NCBI GenBank assembly: GCA_910575755.1
Contig: CAJTFO010000002.1
Span: forward strand, 496,001 to 560,000
Source of the DNA: Desulfovibrionaceae bacterium
GTDB lineage: Bacteria; Desulfobacterota; Desulfovibrionia; Desulfovibrionales; Desulfovibrionaceae
Reading direction: 5' to 3'
DNA: 64,000 bases
Position numbers and translations under genes: made by a program
The notes under the pieces: generated by a model
The model's input: the letters and a program-made list of their open reading frames with translations, nothing else
Databases searched by the model: none
Told to the model about the DNA's origin: nothing
Shown: piece after piece, positions 53,588 through 62,249 of the stretch
Layout of the letters: every line of letters begins with the position of its first letter
How positions within the stretch are numbered: the stretch's first letter is position 1

Positions 53588-54784
53588 ATGAATTGGGATT
53601 GGGACAAATTACAGGAAAAACGGCAGCGGCAGCATGGGCAGAATCCGCCCTCCAGGCATCCCCACAATCCGGATAACACAGACGCTGAACCTGAACAGCC
53701 CCGCGCGCGGCGTACGCCTTTCGGCACAGGCGGCGCGCCGGAGAATCCGTTCAAACGGCTCTCGCAAATGCGTGTGCCCAACGGGCATGTGGTGTTGCTG
53801 GCGCTTCTGGCTGTGGCGGCCCTCTGGCTGCTTTCGGGCATCTACATCATTAATCCCGACGAGCAGGGCGTGGTGCTGCGTTTCGGGCAGTATAACCGCA
53901 CCGAAGACCCCGGCCCGCATTACGCCTGGCCCGCGCCTATTGAAACGGTGTACAAGCCGCAGGTCACTCAAGTGCTGCGCAGTGAGGTGGGCTTCCGCTC
54001 CGTGGGGCAGTCCACAACCTTTCAGCAGGGACAGGTGCGAACCATCCCCGAAGAAGCCTCCATGCTCACGGGCGATGAAAACATCGTCAATGTGCAGTTC
54101 AGTGTGCAGTACAAGATCAGCGATCCCGTACAGTATCTTTTCAATGTCAGCGCGCCCACGGCCCTGGTGCGCAACGCCGCCGAAGCGGCCATGCGCGAGG
54201 TCATCGGCAACAGCCAGATTGATTCGGCCATCACCGACGGCAAGCTGAAGATTCAGAGTGAGGCCACCCAGTTGCTGCAGCAGATCCTCAACCGCTACGG
54301 CGCGGGCATTCAGGTGCTTGCCGTGCAGTTGCAGGACGTGCATCCGCCGCAGGAAGTCATTGACGCCTTCAAGGATGTGGCCAGCGCCCGTGAGGACAAA
54401 AGCCGGATCATCAACGAAGCCGAGGCCTACCGCAACGAACTGCTGCCCAGGGCCAGGGGGCAGGCCGCGGCCATGCTCAATCAGGCGCAGGCCTACAGCG
54501 CTACCCGCATACGCAACGCCGAGGGCGAGGCTGCGCGTTTCGACGCCCTGCGTCTGGAATATGAAAAGGCCCCCGCAGTCACCAGGCAGCGGCTCTATTA
54601 TGAAGCTATGGAAGAAATTCTGGCCGGCGCGGGTGAAAAAGTGCTGATGGACGGCGCCGCCGCCGCCCGCGTGTTGCCCTATCTGCCGCTGCCCGGCATG
54701 AGCGCCCCGCGGACGCCCGGAGAGCTGAAGACTCCCCAGGCTCTCCGGAGCGTCCAGAGTCCGAAGCCCGTGGAGAAACACTGA
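53588..54784 (+). CDS. hflK: FtsH protease modulator HflK
   Basis: 398-residue SPFH/prohibitin-family membrane protein. A polar, Pro- and Gln-rich cytoplasmic N-terminus of about 70 residues precedes one membrane segment (about 75-95, VVLLALLAVAALWLLSGIYI). The band-7 domain starts at NPDEQGVVLRFGQYNRTEDPGPHYAWPAPIE and is followed by a coiled-coil rich in Ala, Glu and Arg. HflK and HflC form a large periplasmic cage around FtsH. ATG 53588. hflC starts 1 base after its stop. Confidence 0.93.
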   Translation: MNWDWDKLQEKRQRQHGQNPPSRHPHNPDNTDAEPEQPRARRTPFGTGGAPENPFKRLSQMRVPNGHVVLLALLAVAALWLLSGIYIINPDEQGVVLRFGQYNRTEDPGPHYAWPAPIETVYKPQVTQVLRSEVGFRSVGQSTTFQQGQVRTIPEEASMLTGDENIVNVQFSVQYKISDPVQYLFNVSAPTALVRNAAEAAMREVIGNSQIDSAITDGKLKIQSEATQLLQQILNRYGAGIQVLAVQLQDVHPPQEVIDAFKDVASAREDKSRIINEAEAYRNELLPRARGQAAAMLNQAQAYSATRIRNAEGEAARFDALRLEYEKAPAVTRQRLYYEAMEEILAGAGEKVLMDGAAAARVLPYLPLPGMSAPRTPGELKTPQALRSVQSPKPVEKH

Positions 54785-54785
54785 T

Positions 54786-55634
54786 ATGCGCAACAATCCG
54801 CTGCTTCTGATCGTTCTTGCTCTTGTGGTTCTGGCTTTGGGCAGCCAGTGCTTCTTTACCGTGCATCAGACCCAGAAGGCCCTGGTGCTGCAACTGGGCG
54901 ATCCTCTTTCGGAGGTATACGGTCCGGGCCTGCATTTCAAGCTGCCCTTCATTCAGAACGTGGTCTATTTCGACTCCCGTGTGCTGGATTATGAAGCGCG
55001 TTCGCGCGAGGCCTTCACTGTGGACAAGAAAGCCATCGTGCTGGACAATTACGCTCGCTGGAAGATCATCAATCCTCTTCAGTTCTACCGCACCATGCGG
55101 AGCATCCCTGGCGCGCAGGCGCGTCTGGACGACGTGGTTTATTCACAGTTGCGGGCGCTGGTGGGCGCATATACCCTCACCGAGGTGGTTTCCTCACACC
55201 GCGCGGACATCATGAAGGAAGTGACCAACAAGGTTTCGGAGCTGATGAAGCCCTACGGGGTGGAAGTGCTGGACGTGCGCATCAAGCGCACGGACCTGCC
55301 GGCGGAAAACCAGCGCGCCATTTTCGGGCGCATGCGCGCCGAGCGTGAGCGGCAGGCCAAGCAATACCGGTCGGAGGGCGAGGAGGAATCCACGCGCATC
55401 CGTTCCGATGCCGACCGCCAGCGTTCCGTGATTCTGGCCGAAGCCGCCCGTGAAGCGCAGATCGAGCGCGGCAGGGGCGACGCCCAGGCCGCGGGCGTCT
55501 ATGCCAGGGCCTACAGCAGGTCTCCGGAATTTTATGCCTACCAGCGTTGGCTGGAGGCCATGCGCAAGTCCTTCAAGGACAATAGCAGGATGGTGCTTTC
55601 CAATGAAGCGCCCTTGCTTAATCTGCAACACTGA
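54786..55634 (+). CDS. hflC: FtsH protease modulator HflC
   Basis: 282-residue SPFH-family partner of HflK. An N-terminal signal anchor (LLLIVLALVVLALGSQCFF) is followed by the band-7 domain (QTQKALVLQLGDPL, GPGLHFKLPFIQNVVYFDSRVLDYEA) and a helical region containing GRMRAERERQAKQYRSEGEE. ATG 54786, with GGAGAA in the end of hflK. Translationally linked to hflK. Confidence 0.94.
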   Translation: MRNNPLLLIVLALVVLALGSQCFFTVHQTQKALVLQLGDPLSEVYGPGLHFKLPFIQNVVYFDSRVLDYEARSREAFTVDKKAIVLDNYARWKIINPLQFYRTMRSIPGAQARLDDVVYSQLRALVGAYTLTEVVSSHRADIMKEVTNKVSELMKPYGVEVLDVRIKRTDLPAENQRAIFGRMRAERERQAKQYRSEGEEESTRIRSDADRQRSVILAEAAREAQIERGRGDAQAAGVYARAYSRSPEFYAYQRWLEAMRKSFKDNSRMVLSNEAPLLNLQH

Positions 55635-55656
55635 TAACGCGGTTCCGCCGCGTTAT
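55634..55656. promoter_or_regulatory. 9-bp palindrome between hflC and the CI-like gene
   Basis: Arms ATAACGCGG and CCGCGTTAT with a TTCCG centre begin at the last base of the hflC stop codon and end directly before the GGAG ribosome binding site of the CI-like regulator. It could be an operator for autoregulation or an mRNA hairpin that controls translation of that gene. Not a terminator by sequence. Confidence 0.5.
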
Positions 55657-55668
55657 GGAGTATTCCCC

Positions 55669-56361
55669 ATGCCTGTTTTCGCGGAAATATATGAACGCAT
55701 CAAACTGGCGACCAGCAGCCGCACTCAGGTGGAACTGGCTGAAGTGCTTGATATTCGCCAGTCAAGCATTTCGGACGCCAAGCGGCGCAATTCCGTGTCC
55801 GGCGACTGGTATATGAAGCTTTTTGAAAAATACGGACTCAACCCCGATTGGCTCAAGTGGGGCATAGGGCCCATGTATCTGCGTACCGAGCAGGGGTACA
55901 TGCCGCAGGACGCGCCCGCTGCTCTGGCTGAAAATACGGCTTGTTACGGCGATGCCCTGGCCAAGAATTCCCTGTGCACGGAATATGAGATGCAGTGCGC
56001 CTACAGCGATAAGGCCCCCCGGCCTGAACTGACGGCGGCGGGCAGGATTTCGCTGCCTTTTTCTCTGGGACGCGAGGGGCTCCTGGTATTGCGCATGCGC
56101 GGAACCAACATGAATCCGCTTATTCTGCCCGGAGCGCACCTGGGCGTGGACACGCTGGACGCCAGCGTGGTTTCAGGCCAAATCTATGCCCTGTTCGCCC
56201 CCAATGAGGGGCTGATGCTGCGCCGGGTGTTTCTCAACGGGACGCAGGACGGCTATCTGCTGCGCTCTGAAGCGTCGGATTTTCCCGAAACCTCACTGAC
56301 GCCCGATTTGCTTTCCAGGCGCCTGCTGGGAAGGGTCGTCTGGATTCTTCAGGAGCTGTAA
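55669..56361 (+). CDS. CI-like regulator with HTH and non-catalytic S24 domain
   Basis: 230 residues. The N-terminal CI-repressor-type HTH spans about residues 5-60 (TQVELAEVLDIRQSSISDAK; then GDWYMKLFEKYGLNPDWLKWG). The C-terminal part resembles the LexA/CI S24 peptidase domain, but the usual GxSM motif reads RMRGTNMNPLILPGAHLGVD, with Asn where the catalytic Ser should be, and the lysine motif reads LMLRRVF, with Arg in place of Lys. Self-cleavage is therefore not expected. ATG 55669 with GGAG upstream. Located directly after hflKC and before a lytic transglycosylase. DNA target unknown. Confidence 0.82.
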   Translation: MPVFAEIYERIKLATSSRTQVELAEVLDIRQSSISDAKRRNSVSGDWYMKLFEKYGLNPDWLKWGIGPMYLRTEQGYMPQDAPAALAENTACYGDALAKNSLCTEYEMQCAYSDKAPRPELTAAGRISLPFSLGREGLLVLRMRGTNMNPLILPGAHLGVDTLDASVVSGQIYALFAPNEGLMLRRVFLNGTQDGYLLRSEASDFPETSLTPDLLSRRLLGRVVWILQEL

Positions 56362-56364
56362 GCC

Positions 56365-57438
56365 ATGCGCTGTTGGCGGTCGCGGCGTCAAAGCGAGCGT
56401 TTGCGCCGCAGGTCTGGCCCGCGCTGTTTTCTGCTGACCCTCTGCATTCTGCTCGCCGCCTGTGGCGCGCAGATAGCTTCCGCGCCTTCCGTCGCGGGGG
56501 CCGCAAGCGGCAGTCTGGCGGAAGCGCTCCCGCAGACCATGCCTTTGGCCGTTGCGGCGGGCCAGCGCGAAAGCCTGGACGGAATGCCGGCACTGGCCCC
56601 TGTGTGGCGGCCTTTGGCCGAACGTCTGGCCGCTGACGGACTGTCCGGGCCGCGAGTGGACGCGCTGCTGGCCACGTTGCCCGCCACGCCCAGCCAGTCG
56701 CCCATGGGCCGGAAAATGCGCGAGCTGTATATGCGGCGCTTTTTCCCCAAACCCTCTTCGGGCAAGCCCGCATCGCGCTATTACAAGGGCGTGGTGACGC
56801 AAAAGAACGCCCGGCTCTGCCGGGACTTCATCGGGGCCAATGCCCAGGCCTTCGCCCATGCCGAAGCCCGCTACGGCGTGTCGCCGGCCATCGCCGCGTC
56901 CCTGCTCTTTGTGGAAACGCGGCTGGGCAAGGTGCTGGCCGATGTGCCGGAAAACGCCTTTTATACCCTGGCCAGCATGTCCGTGAGCCGTAGCCCGCGG
57001 GATATCAGCGACTGGCTGGCGCGCATGCCGGGCTATGAACAGCATCTGGACTGGTTTGCCGAAACCATGCCCAGGCGCGCGGACTGGGCCTACAGGGAAG
57101 TGCGCGCCCTGGTGCGACACCTCTTGCGGGACAATGCGGATCCGCGTTCTCTGCCCGGCTCCATTTACGGGGCCGTGGGCCTCTGCCAGTTCATGCCGTC
57201 CAATATCGCCGTATATGGCGCGGACGGCGACGGCGACGGCAGGGTGGACCTGTTCAGCGTGCCGGACGCGGTGGCAAGTCTGTCCAACTACCTGGCCCGG
57301 CATGGCTGGAAGGCGGGCATTTCGCGTGCCCGTCAGCACAAGCTGCTGATGACCTACAATCATTCACAGACCTACGCCAACACCATCCTGGCCCTGAGCG
57401 ATCTTGTGGCCCGGCCGCCGGCTGGCTTTGACGAATAA
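56365..57438 (+). CDS. MltB-type lytic murein transglycosylase (lipoprotein)
   Basis: 357 residues. The signal sequence ends in a lipobox (LCILLAACG), so the mature protein is a lipoprotein. The SLT_2/MltB domain is clear: VSPAIAASLLFVETRLGKVL carries the catalytic Glu, followed by SLPGSIYGAVGLCQFMPSNI, a DGDGDGRVDLF calcium-loop-like segment and SLSNYLARHGWK. Such enzymes cleave peptidoglycan glycan strands to 1,6-anhydro products. ATG 56365 with AGGAG upstream, starting 3 bases after the CI-like stop. Confidence 0.9.
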   Translation: MRCWRSRRQSERLRRRSGPRCFLLTLCILLAACGAQIASAPSVAGAASGSLAEALPQTMPLAVAAGQRESLDGMPALAPVWRPLAERLAADGLSGPRVDALLATLPATPSQSPMGRKMRELYMRRFFPKPSSGKPASRYYKGVVTQKNARLCRDFIGANAQAFAHAEARYGVSPAIAASLLFVETRLGKVLADVPENAFYTLASMSVSRSPRDISDWLARMPGYEQHLDWFAETMPRRADWAYREVRALVRHLLRDNADPRSLPGSIYGAVGLCQFMPSNIAVYGADGDGDGRVDLFSVPDAVASLSNYLARHGWKAGISRARQHKLLMTYNHSQTYANTILALSDLVARPPAGFDE

Positions 57439-57524
57439 TCACGACAAAGACCGGGCTTCCCAAACTCCCTCCGCATACGTCAGTCTGCGCAATGGAGACA
57501 TTTGTTTTTGCAATGAAAACACCG

Positions 57525-57583
57525 CATTTCAACTGTCTGAAATTCAAAATGAATTTTTTAGAAAATCATTGAAAAGGTGAATG
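57525..57583 (+). repeat. Dispersed intergenic repeat, family 2, copy 3
   Basis: 59 bases, differing from copy 1 (32334-32392) at only a few positions and in the same orientation. The inverted repeat AAATTCA-AAA-TGAATTT is intact. It ends 54 bases before the HD-domain gene start, the same distance as copy 2 from the TolC-like start. Confidence 0.72.
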
Positions 57584-57637
57584 TTCCGCGCAATGCGGCG
57601 TCTTGCCTTCCCTTTGCGCCGGTGGTATACTTGCGGG

Positions 57638-58297
57638 ATGAACAGTTTTGACTCTGCGCCCGCCGCGCCCACACCGTTCAGGCATCCTCTGTCCGGTCTG
57701 CCGCAGCTTTCGGGGCTGGCGACGGCGGCTTCCGCTCCGCCGCCGGACGACGAGGCCTGTTTTGCCCTCTGGCGCAAGTATGACATGCTGCCCAATGTCC
57801 GGCAACATTCGCGGCTTGTGGCCCATATCGCCACTCTTCTGGCCCGGCGCGCGGCGGAAAAGGGCTTTGCGGTTCATGTGCCGGAAGTGCGCGCCAGCGC
57901 CCTGCTGCACGACATCGCCAAAACCTATTGCCTGCGTCACGGCGGCAGCCACGCGCAATTGGGCGGCGCGTGGGCCGTGGCCGAAACCCGTAACTATGCG
58001 CTGGCGCAGGGCGTCATGCTGCATGTGCACTGGCCCTGGACCATACCGGAAGGGGCGGGCATCTGCGCCTTGCCCTTTTTTGTGATCTATGCCGATAAAC
58101 GGGTCAGGCACGACGCCTGCGTTTCGCTTGACGACCGTTACGAGGATCTGCTCACGCGTTACGGCTGCACTGAAGCCGCGCGCGCGGGCATCCGTAGCTC
58201 CTACGAGCAGGGAAAAATCATTGAGCGCGCCTTGTCGGCGCAATTAGGATGGGCGTTGCATGAAGATTCTTTTGATTGCGGGCGGCTGGTCCAGTGA
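57638..58297 (+). CDS. HD-domain phosphohydrolase-like protein
   Basis: 219 residues. An N-terminal Pro/Ala-rich 45-residue region precedes an HD domain: NVRQHSRLVAHIATLLARRA supplies the first His, and the HD pair is in ALLHDIAKTYCLRHGG; a further conserved Asp may lie in VIYADKRVRHD. Family members are metal-dependent phosphohydrolases acting on nucleotides or 2',3'-cyclic phosphates. ATG 57638 is supported only by a weak GCGGG. The 3' end overlaps ddl by 38 bases. Confidence 0.83.
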   Translation: MNSFDSAPAAPTPFRHPLSGLPQLSGLATAASAPPPDDEACFALWRKYDMLPNVRQHSRLVAHIATLLARRAAEKGFAVHVPEVRASALLHDIAKTYCLRHGGSHAQLGGAWAVAETRNYALAQGVMLHVHWPWTIPEGAGICALPFFVIYADKRVRHDACVSLDDRYEDLLTRYGCTEAARAGIRSSYEQGKIIERALSAQLGWALHEDSFDCGRLVQ

Positions 58298-59171
58298 GCG
58301 CGAAATTTCGCTGAACGGGGCGCGCGGCATGGCCGAAGCCCTGCGCGCGCGGGGCCACAGCGTGACCTTTTTCGATTTGCTGACGGACTTTGACAACCTG
58401 TTGTCCCAGGCCCGCGAGCATGACTTCGCCCTCATCAACCTGCACGGCGCGCCGGGCGAGGACGGCCTGGTGCAGGCCATGCTTGACCGCGTGGGCTGCC
58501 CCTATCAGGGGGCTGACCCGGCGGGTTCCTTCCTGGCGCTGAACAAGGCGGCGGCCAAGCAGATTTTCCGGCATGCGGGCCTGCCCACGGCCGACTGGGA
58601 ATTTCTGCCGTCAGCGCCCCCCGCCGACTGGCAGCCGCGCCTGCCGTATCCGCTCTTTGTCAAAAGCAATACCGGCGGTTCATCGTTGCGCCTGGGTCGG
58701 GCGCGCGACCGCGCAGAGCTGGACACGGTGCTGGCCGCGATTTTCGCCGCCGGGGACGAGGCCCTTATGGAACCGGAACTCAAGGGCCGCGAAGTTACCT
58801 GTGGCATTCTGGGGGATGAAGCGCTGCCGCCCGTTCTCATCGAACCCGTGGCCGGTGATTTTTTTGACTATGAAAGCAAGTACGCCAAGGGCGGCGCGCG
58901 CGAGATCTGCCCCGCGCCCATCGCGCCGGAGCTGACGGCGCGGGTTCGGGAACTGGCCCTGGCGGCCCACCATGCCCTGGGGCTCAGAGGCTACAGTCGC
59001 GCTGACTTTATTCTGGACGCAGAGCAGAATCTGACCCTGCTGGAAGTCAATACCCTGCCGGGCATGACCGCCACCAGCCTGGTGCCGCAGGAGGCCAGGG
59101 CCATCGGGCTTGATTTCGGCCAGTTGCTGGAACGTCTCATGGAACTGGGCATGGAGCGGCGCAAAGGCTGA
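58260..59171 (+). CDS. ddl: D-alanine--D-alanine ligase
   Basis: 303-residue ATP-grasp enzyme joining two D-Ala for peptidoglycan synthesis. The N-terminal GGWSSEREISLNGARGMAEA, the ATP-grasp segment PLFVKSNTGGSSLRLGRA, and the C-terminal metal/active-site motif LLEVNTLPGMTATSLVPQEA are all present. ATG 58260, with AGGATGG upstream inside the HD gene, so the two are likely translated together. Confidence 0.95.
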   Translation: MKILLIAGGWSSEREISLNGARGMAEALRARGHSVTFFDLLTDFDNLLSQAREHDFALINLHGAPGEDGLVQAMLDRVGCPYQGADPAGSFLALNKAAAKQIFRHAGLPTADWEFLPSAPPADWQPRLPYPLFVKSNTGGSSLRLGRARDRAELDTVLAAIFAAGDEALMEPELKGREVTCGILGDEALPPVLIEPVAGDFFDYESKYAKGGAREICPAPIAPELTARVRELALAAHHALGLRGYSRADFILDAEQNLTLLEVNTLPGMTATSLVPQEARAIGLDFGQLLERLMELGMERRKG

Positions 59172-59434
59172 GCGGGGTGGACGGACGCGGGCGGCGCTGT
59201 GCGCCCGGCATGCTCACATTCCGCACAGAGGCAGGCTTTTGCTGTGCCCTTTGCTGTATTCATCCGTGACCGGCGTTGCGGGGGCATTTTCCATGTGAAA
59301 GAGTTTCAGGTACAGCCCTCATCAGAAAACATCAAGCTATTTTTCGTCTGCCGTACCGCGTTTTCTCCGCTCAATATCATACCAGAAAAATTTAGCCTGA
59401 CAGGTTAGGTCTTTGCTCAACAAGGAGTTGGACT
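59172..59434 (+). other. Intergenic region upstream of the AraC gene
   Basis: About 260 bases, AT-rich in its second half, no gene. It contains GCATTTTCCATGTGAAAG (59284-59301), reminiscent of the terminal hairpin of repeat family 1 but without the other blocks. Probably holds the araC promoter; no clear -35/-10 pair. Confidence 0.4.
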
Positions 59435-60259
59435 ATGCCGGGCGAGGCGCGCATGATCCGCTTTGACGCGGATCTGCATATTGAAGCCTGCTGGTTTCAC
59501 GGGCTGCTGCAAGACTTTCCCACTCATTTTCATGAGCACTACGTCATCGGCTGCATGGATGGCGGTCGTCGGCGGATTTTCTGCAACAACAGGGAATATA
59601 CGGCAAAGACCGGTGATCTGCTTCTCTTCAATCCGCGAGACAAACACGCCTGTAGCCGGGTGGGCGAAGAGCCGCTGAGCTGGCGCGCTCTGCATGTGGG
59701 CGAAAAAACCATGCACCGTCTGAATCGGCGGATCGCCGGCGGGGAAAGCCCGCCCATGTTCGTGCCCTGCCTTGTGCCGCAAAGCGGGTTGGCCCCGCTG
59801 CTGCGCGATGTGCATGCCATGATTGTCGAAGGATTTGCGGGCTCCCGCAAGGAAAAGCTGTTCTTCTCCCTGCTGGGGGCATTGCTGGAGGGCTTCGCCG
59901 CGCCCTTGGCGCGGCCCGCTTCTCAGGGCGGGGATGCGCCTTTGCGTGTGGTTCGCGATTTTCTGGAAGAGCACTATGCCGAACGCGTCAGCCTGGACGA
60001 TCTGAGCCGCCTGGCAGGGCTGGACAAGTATTGCCTGCTGCGCGCCTTTACCCGCGTCATGGGCATCACGCCGTATCGCTATCTGGAAAATGTGCGCATT
60101 GTCAGGGCCAAGGCCCTGCTGGAAGCCGGCGTGGCCCCGGTGGAGGCGGCCCTGAGCACGGGCTTTACGGACCAGAGCCACTTCACGAAATTTTTCAAAT
60201 GTTTTACCGGTTTGACGCCCGGGCAATACCAGCGCATCTTCATCCCGGCCGAACCCTGA
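59435..60259 (+). CDS. AraC family transcriptional regulator
   Basis: 274 residues. The N-terminal cupin-like AraC_binding domain carries HFHEHYVIGCMDGG and GDLLLFNPRDKHAC. The C-terminal double HTH (about residues 170-270) is typical: VSLDDLSRLAGLDKYCLLRAF followed by VEAALSTGFTDQSHFTKFFK. Likely an effector-responsive activator of the next gene, an EamA transporter 17 bases downstream. ATG 59435 with AAGGAG upstream. Confidence 0.93.
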   Translation: MPGEARMIRFDADLHIEACWFHGLLQDFPTHFHEHYVIGCMDGGRRRIFCNNREYTAKTGDLLLFNPRDKHACSRVGEEPLSWRALHVGEKTMHRLNRRIAGGESPPMFVPCLVPQSGLAPLLRDVHAMIVEGFAGSRKEKLFFSLLGALLEGFAAPLARPASQGGDAPLRVVRDFLEEHYAERVSLDDLSRLAGLDKYCLLRAFTRVMGITPYRYLENVRIVRAKALLEAGVAPVEAALSTGFTDQSHFTKFFKCFTGLTPGQYQRIFIPAEP

Positions 60260-60276
60260 GCGCGAAAGAGGAAAAC

Positions 60277-61206
60277 ATGGCGGATCACAAGCGACTGATC
60301 GGGCATCTGGCGGCTCTGATGACCATTATCGTCTGGGGCGTCACCTTCATTTCCACCAAGGTGCTGTTGCAGGATTTCACGCCCCTGGAAATTCTGTTCA
60401 TCCGCTTCATGCTCGGCTGGCTGGCGCTCTGTCTGGTCTGTCCGCGCCGCCTTATTCTGGCGGACAGGCGGCAGGAGTGGCTTTTTGCCTTTGCGGGTCT
60501 GACCGGCGTGACGCTGTATTTTCTGCTGGAAAATATGGCCCTGACCTATTCCCTGGCCTCCAATGTGGGCGTGATTGTGGCCGTGGCGCCCTTTTTCACG
60601 GCCCTGCTGGCCTTTCACTTTCTCGATGGCGAACGGCCCCACGTCAGTTTTTTTGTGGGTTTCGGCGTGGCCATCACAGGCATTGGCCTGATCAGCTTCA
60701 ACGGCAGCGCGGTGCTTCGGCTCAACCCCCTGGGCGACCTGCTGGCCGTGCTGGCGGCTCTGGTCTGGGCCGTGTACTCCATTCTGACCCGCAAAATAGG
60801 GGCACACGGTTACGGCAGTCTTCAGGCCACCCGCCGCATTTTTTTCTATGGCCTGCTGTTCATGCTGCCCTGCCTGCCGGTGTTCGGCTTTTCCTGGGAC
60901 ACGGCGCGCGTGCTCAAACCGGTGAACCTCTGCAACCTGCTTTTTCTGGGCTTCTGGGCTTCGGCCCTCTGTTTTGTGACCTGGACATTCTCCATCAGAC
61001 GGCTGGGGGCCATCAAAACCGTGGTTTATATTTATCTGGTTCCGGTGGTCACGGTGCTGACCTCGGTGCTGGTGCTGCACGAGCGCGTCACCTGGATGTC
61101 CGCCACGGGGACGGCCCTGACCCTGCTGGGCCTGGCCATTTCAGAAATGCGGCGTTTCCGGCTCTGGAAGAGCGCCGGGCACTTGGCGAAAAGCGGCCAG
61201 GCATAA
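60277..61206 (+). CDS. EamA/DMT family transporter
   Basis: 309-residue inner-membrane protein with about ten hydrophobic helices in two EamA repeats. The first repeat includes IIVWGVTFISTKVLLQDFTPLEILFIRF and the second LAALVWAVYSILTRKIGA; such drug/metabolite transporters usually export amino acids or other metabolites. Substrate unknown. ATG 60277 with GAGGAAA upstream. Probably co-transcribed with and controlled by the AraC regulator. Confidence 0.92.
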   Translation: MADHKRLIGHLAALMTIIVWGVTFISTKVLLQDFTPLEILFIRFMLGWLALCLVCPRRLILADRRQEWLFAFAGLTGVTLYFLLENMALTYSLASNVGVIVAVAPFFTALLAFHFLDGERPHVSFFVGFGVAITGIGLISFNGSAVLRLNPLGDLLAVLAALVWAVYSILTRKIGAHGYGSLQATRRIFFYGLLFMLPCLPVFGFSWDTARVLKPVNLCNLLFLGFWASALCFVTWTFSIRRLGAIKTVVYIYLVPVVTVLTSVLVLHERVTWMSATGTALTLLGLAISEMRRFRLWKSAGHLAKSGQA

Positions 61207-61236
61207 CCCCGGAATATCCCCTTTTGCCGTTGGCGT

Positions 61237-62244
61237 TCAGCAGATGCGGGGCAGTTGCGCTCCCTCCAGCATGCCCAGCAGGCGCTGTCCGCCGATGCGC
61301 GTGCGCAGCAGCACCTGCCCAGCCTTGCCATGAGTCACGCTGCCGATGCGCGCGGCCTCGGCCCCATAGGGCGAAGCGCGCATGGCCGCCAGCGCGGCCT
61401 CGGCCTTTTCCTCCGGCAGAATGCAGATACATTTTCCCTCGTTGGCCAGGTAGAGCGGGTCCAGTCCCAGAAAGGAGCAGCCGCTTGTGACCGACTCATG
61501 CACCGGAATATGCTTTTCCTCCAGACAGATGCAAACCTGGGACTGCCCGGCGATTTCGTTCAGCGTGGTGGCCAGGCCGCCGCGTGTGGGATCGCGCAGC
61601 ACATGCACCTCGCCGGCGGCCGTCATGACATCCTCAATCATCTGGTTCAGCGGGGCCGAGTCCGAGGCCACGTCCGTAAGAAAGGAGAGATTTTCGCGAC
61701 TGCCCATGACTGTCAGACCGTGGTCGCCCAGGGCTCCGCTGACCAGCACCGCGTCGCCGGGACGGGCATTGTGCCCGGAGGGGGCCGGGTCCGCAAAAAT
61801 TTCGCCGATTCCGGTAGTATTGATGAAAATTTTGTCGCAGGCCCCGCGCGGCACTACCTTGGTGTCGCCGGTGACGATCCGGACGCCGGCCGCGCGGGCC
61901 GCCTGCCCCATGTCAGCCGCCACGCGCTCCAGCACATCCAGGGGCAGCCCTTCCTCCAGAATAAAGGCGCAACTCAGATAACGGGGCCGCGCGCCCAGCA
62001 TGGACACGTCATTGACCGTGCCGTGTACCGCCAGGCTGCCGATGCTGCCTCCGGGAAAGAAAAGCGGAGTCACGGTGTAGGAATCCGTACTCATGGCCAG
62101 AGGGCCACGCAGATCGCGCAGCAAGGCCGCGTCGTCCAGCCTTTCCAGCAGGGGATTGGCGAAATGACGCAGAAAACAACGGGCCACCAGTCGTTGCGAG
62201 GCCCGACCGCCGCTGCCCGCGTCCAGCAAAAGACAATCATCCAT
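61237..62244 (-). CDS. hypE: Hydrogenase maturation factor HypE
   Basis: 335-residue PurM-like enzyme that dehydrates the carbamoyl group on its C-terminal Cys to a thiocyanate, the source of the CN ligands of [NiFe] hydrogenases. The start DCLLLDAGSGGRAS, DPTRGGLATTLNEIA and the obligatory C-terminal tail (QLPRIC, ending in Cys) are all present. ATG 62244 is preferred because GGAG lies 8 bases upstream; ATG 62250, which overlaps the hypD stop, has poor spacing. Confidence 0.95.
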   Translation of the reverse strand: MDDCLLLDAGSGGRASQRLVARCFLRHFANPLLERLDDAALLRDLRGPLAMSTDSYTVTPLFFPGGSIGSLAVHGTVNDVSMLGARPRYLSCAFILEEGLPLDVLERVAADMGQAARAAGVRIVTGDTKVVPRGACDKIFINTTGIGEIFADPAPSGHNARPGDAVLVSGALGDHGLTVMGSRENLSFLTDVASDSAPLNQMIEDVMTAAGEVHVLRDPTRGGLATTLNEIAGQSQVCICLEEKHIPVHESVTSGCSFLGLDPLYLANEGKCICILPEEKAEAALAAMRASPYGAEAARIGSVTHGKAGQVLLRTRIGGQRLLGMLEGAQLPRIC

Positions 62245-62249
62245 GAGCA

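Noticed and set aside
55669..56361. Prophage remnant marked by the CI-like regulator
   Set aside because: No integrase, phage structural genes or attachment sites are nearby; neighbours on both sides are housekeeping envelope genes.
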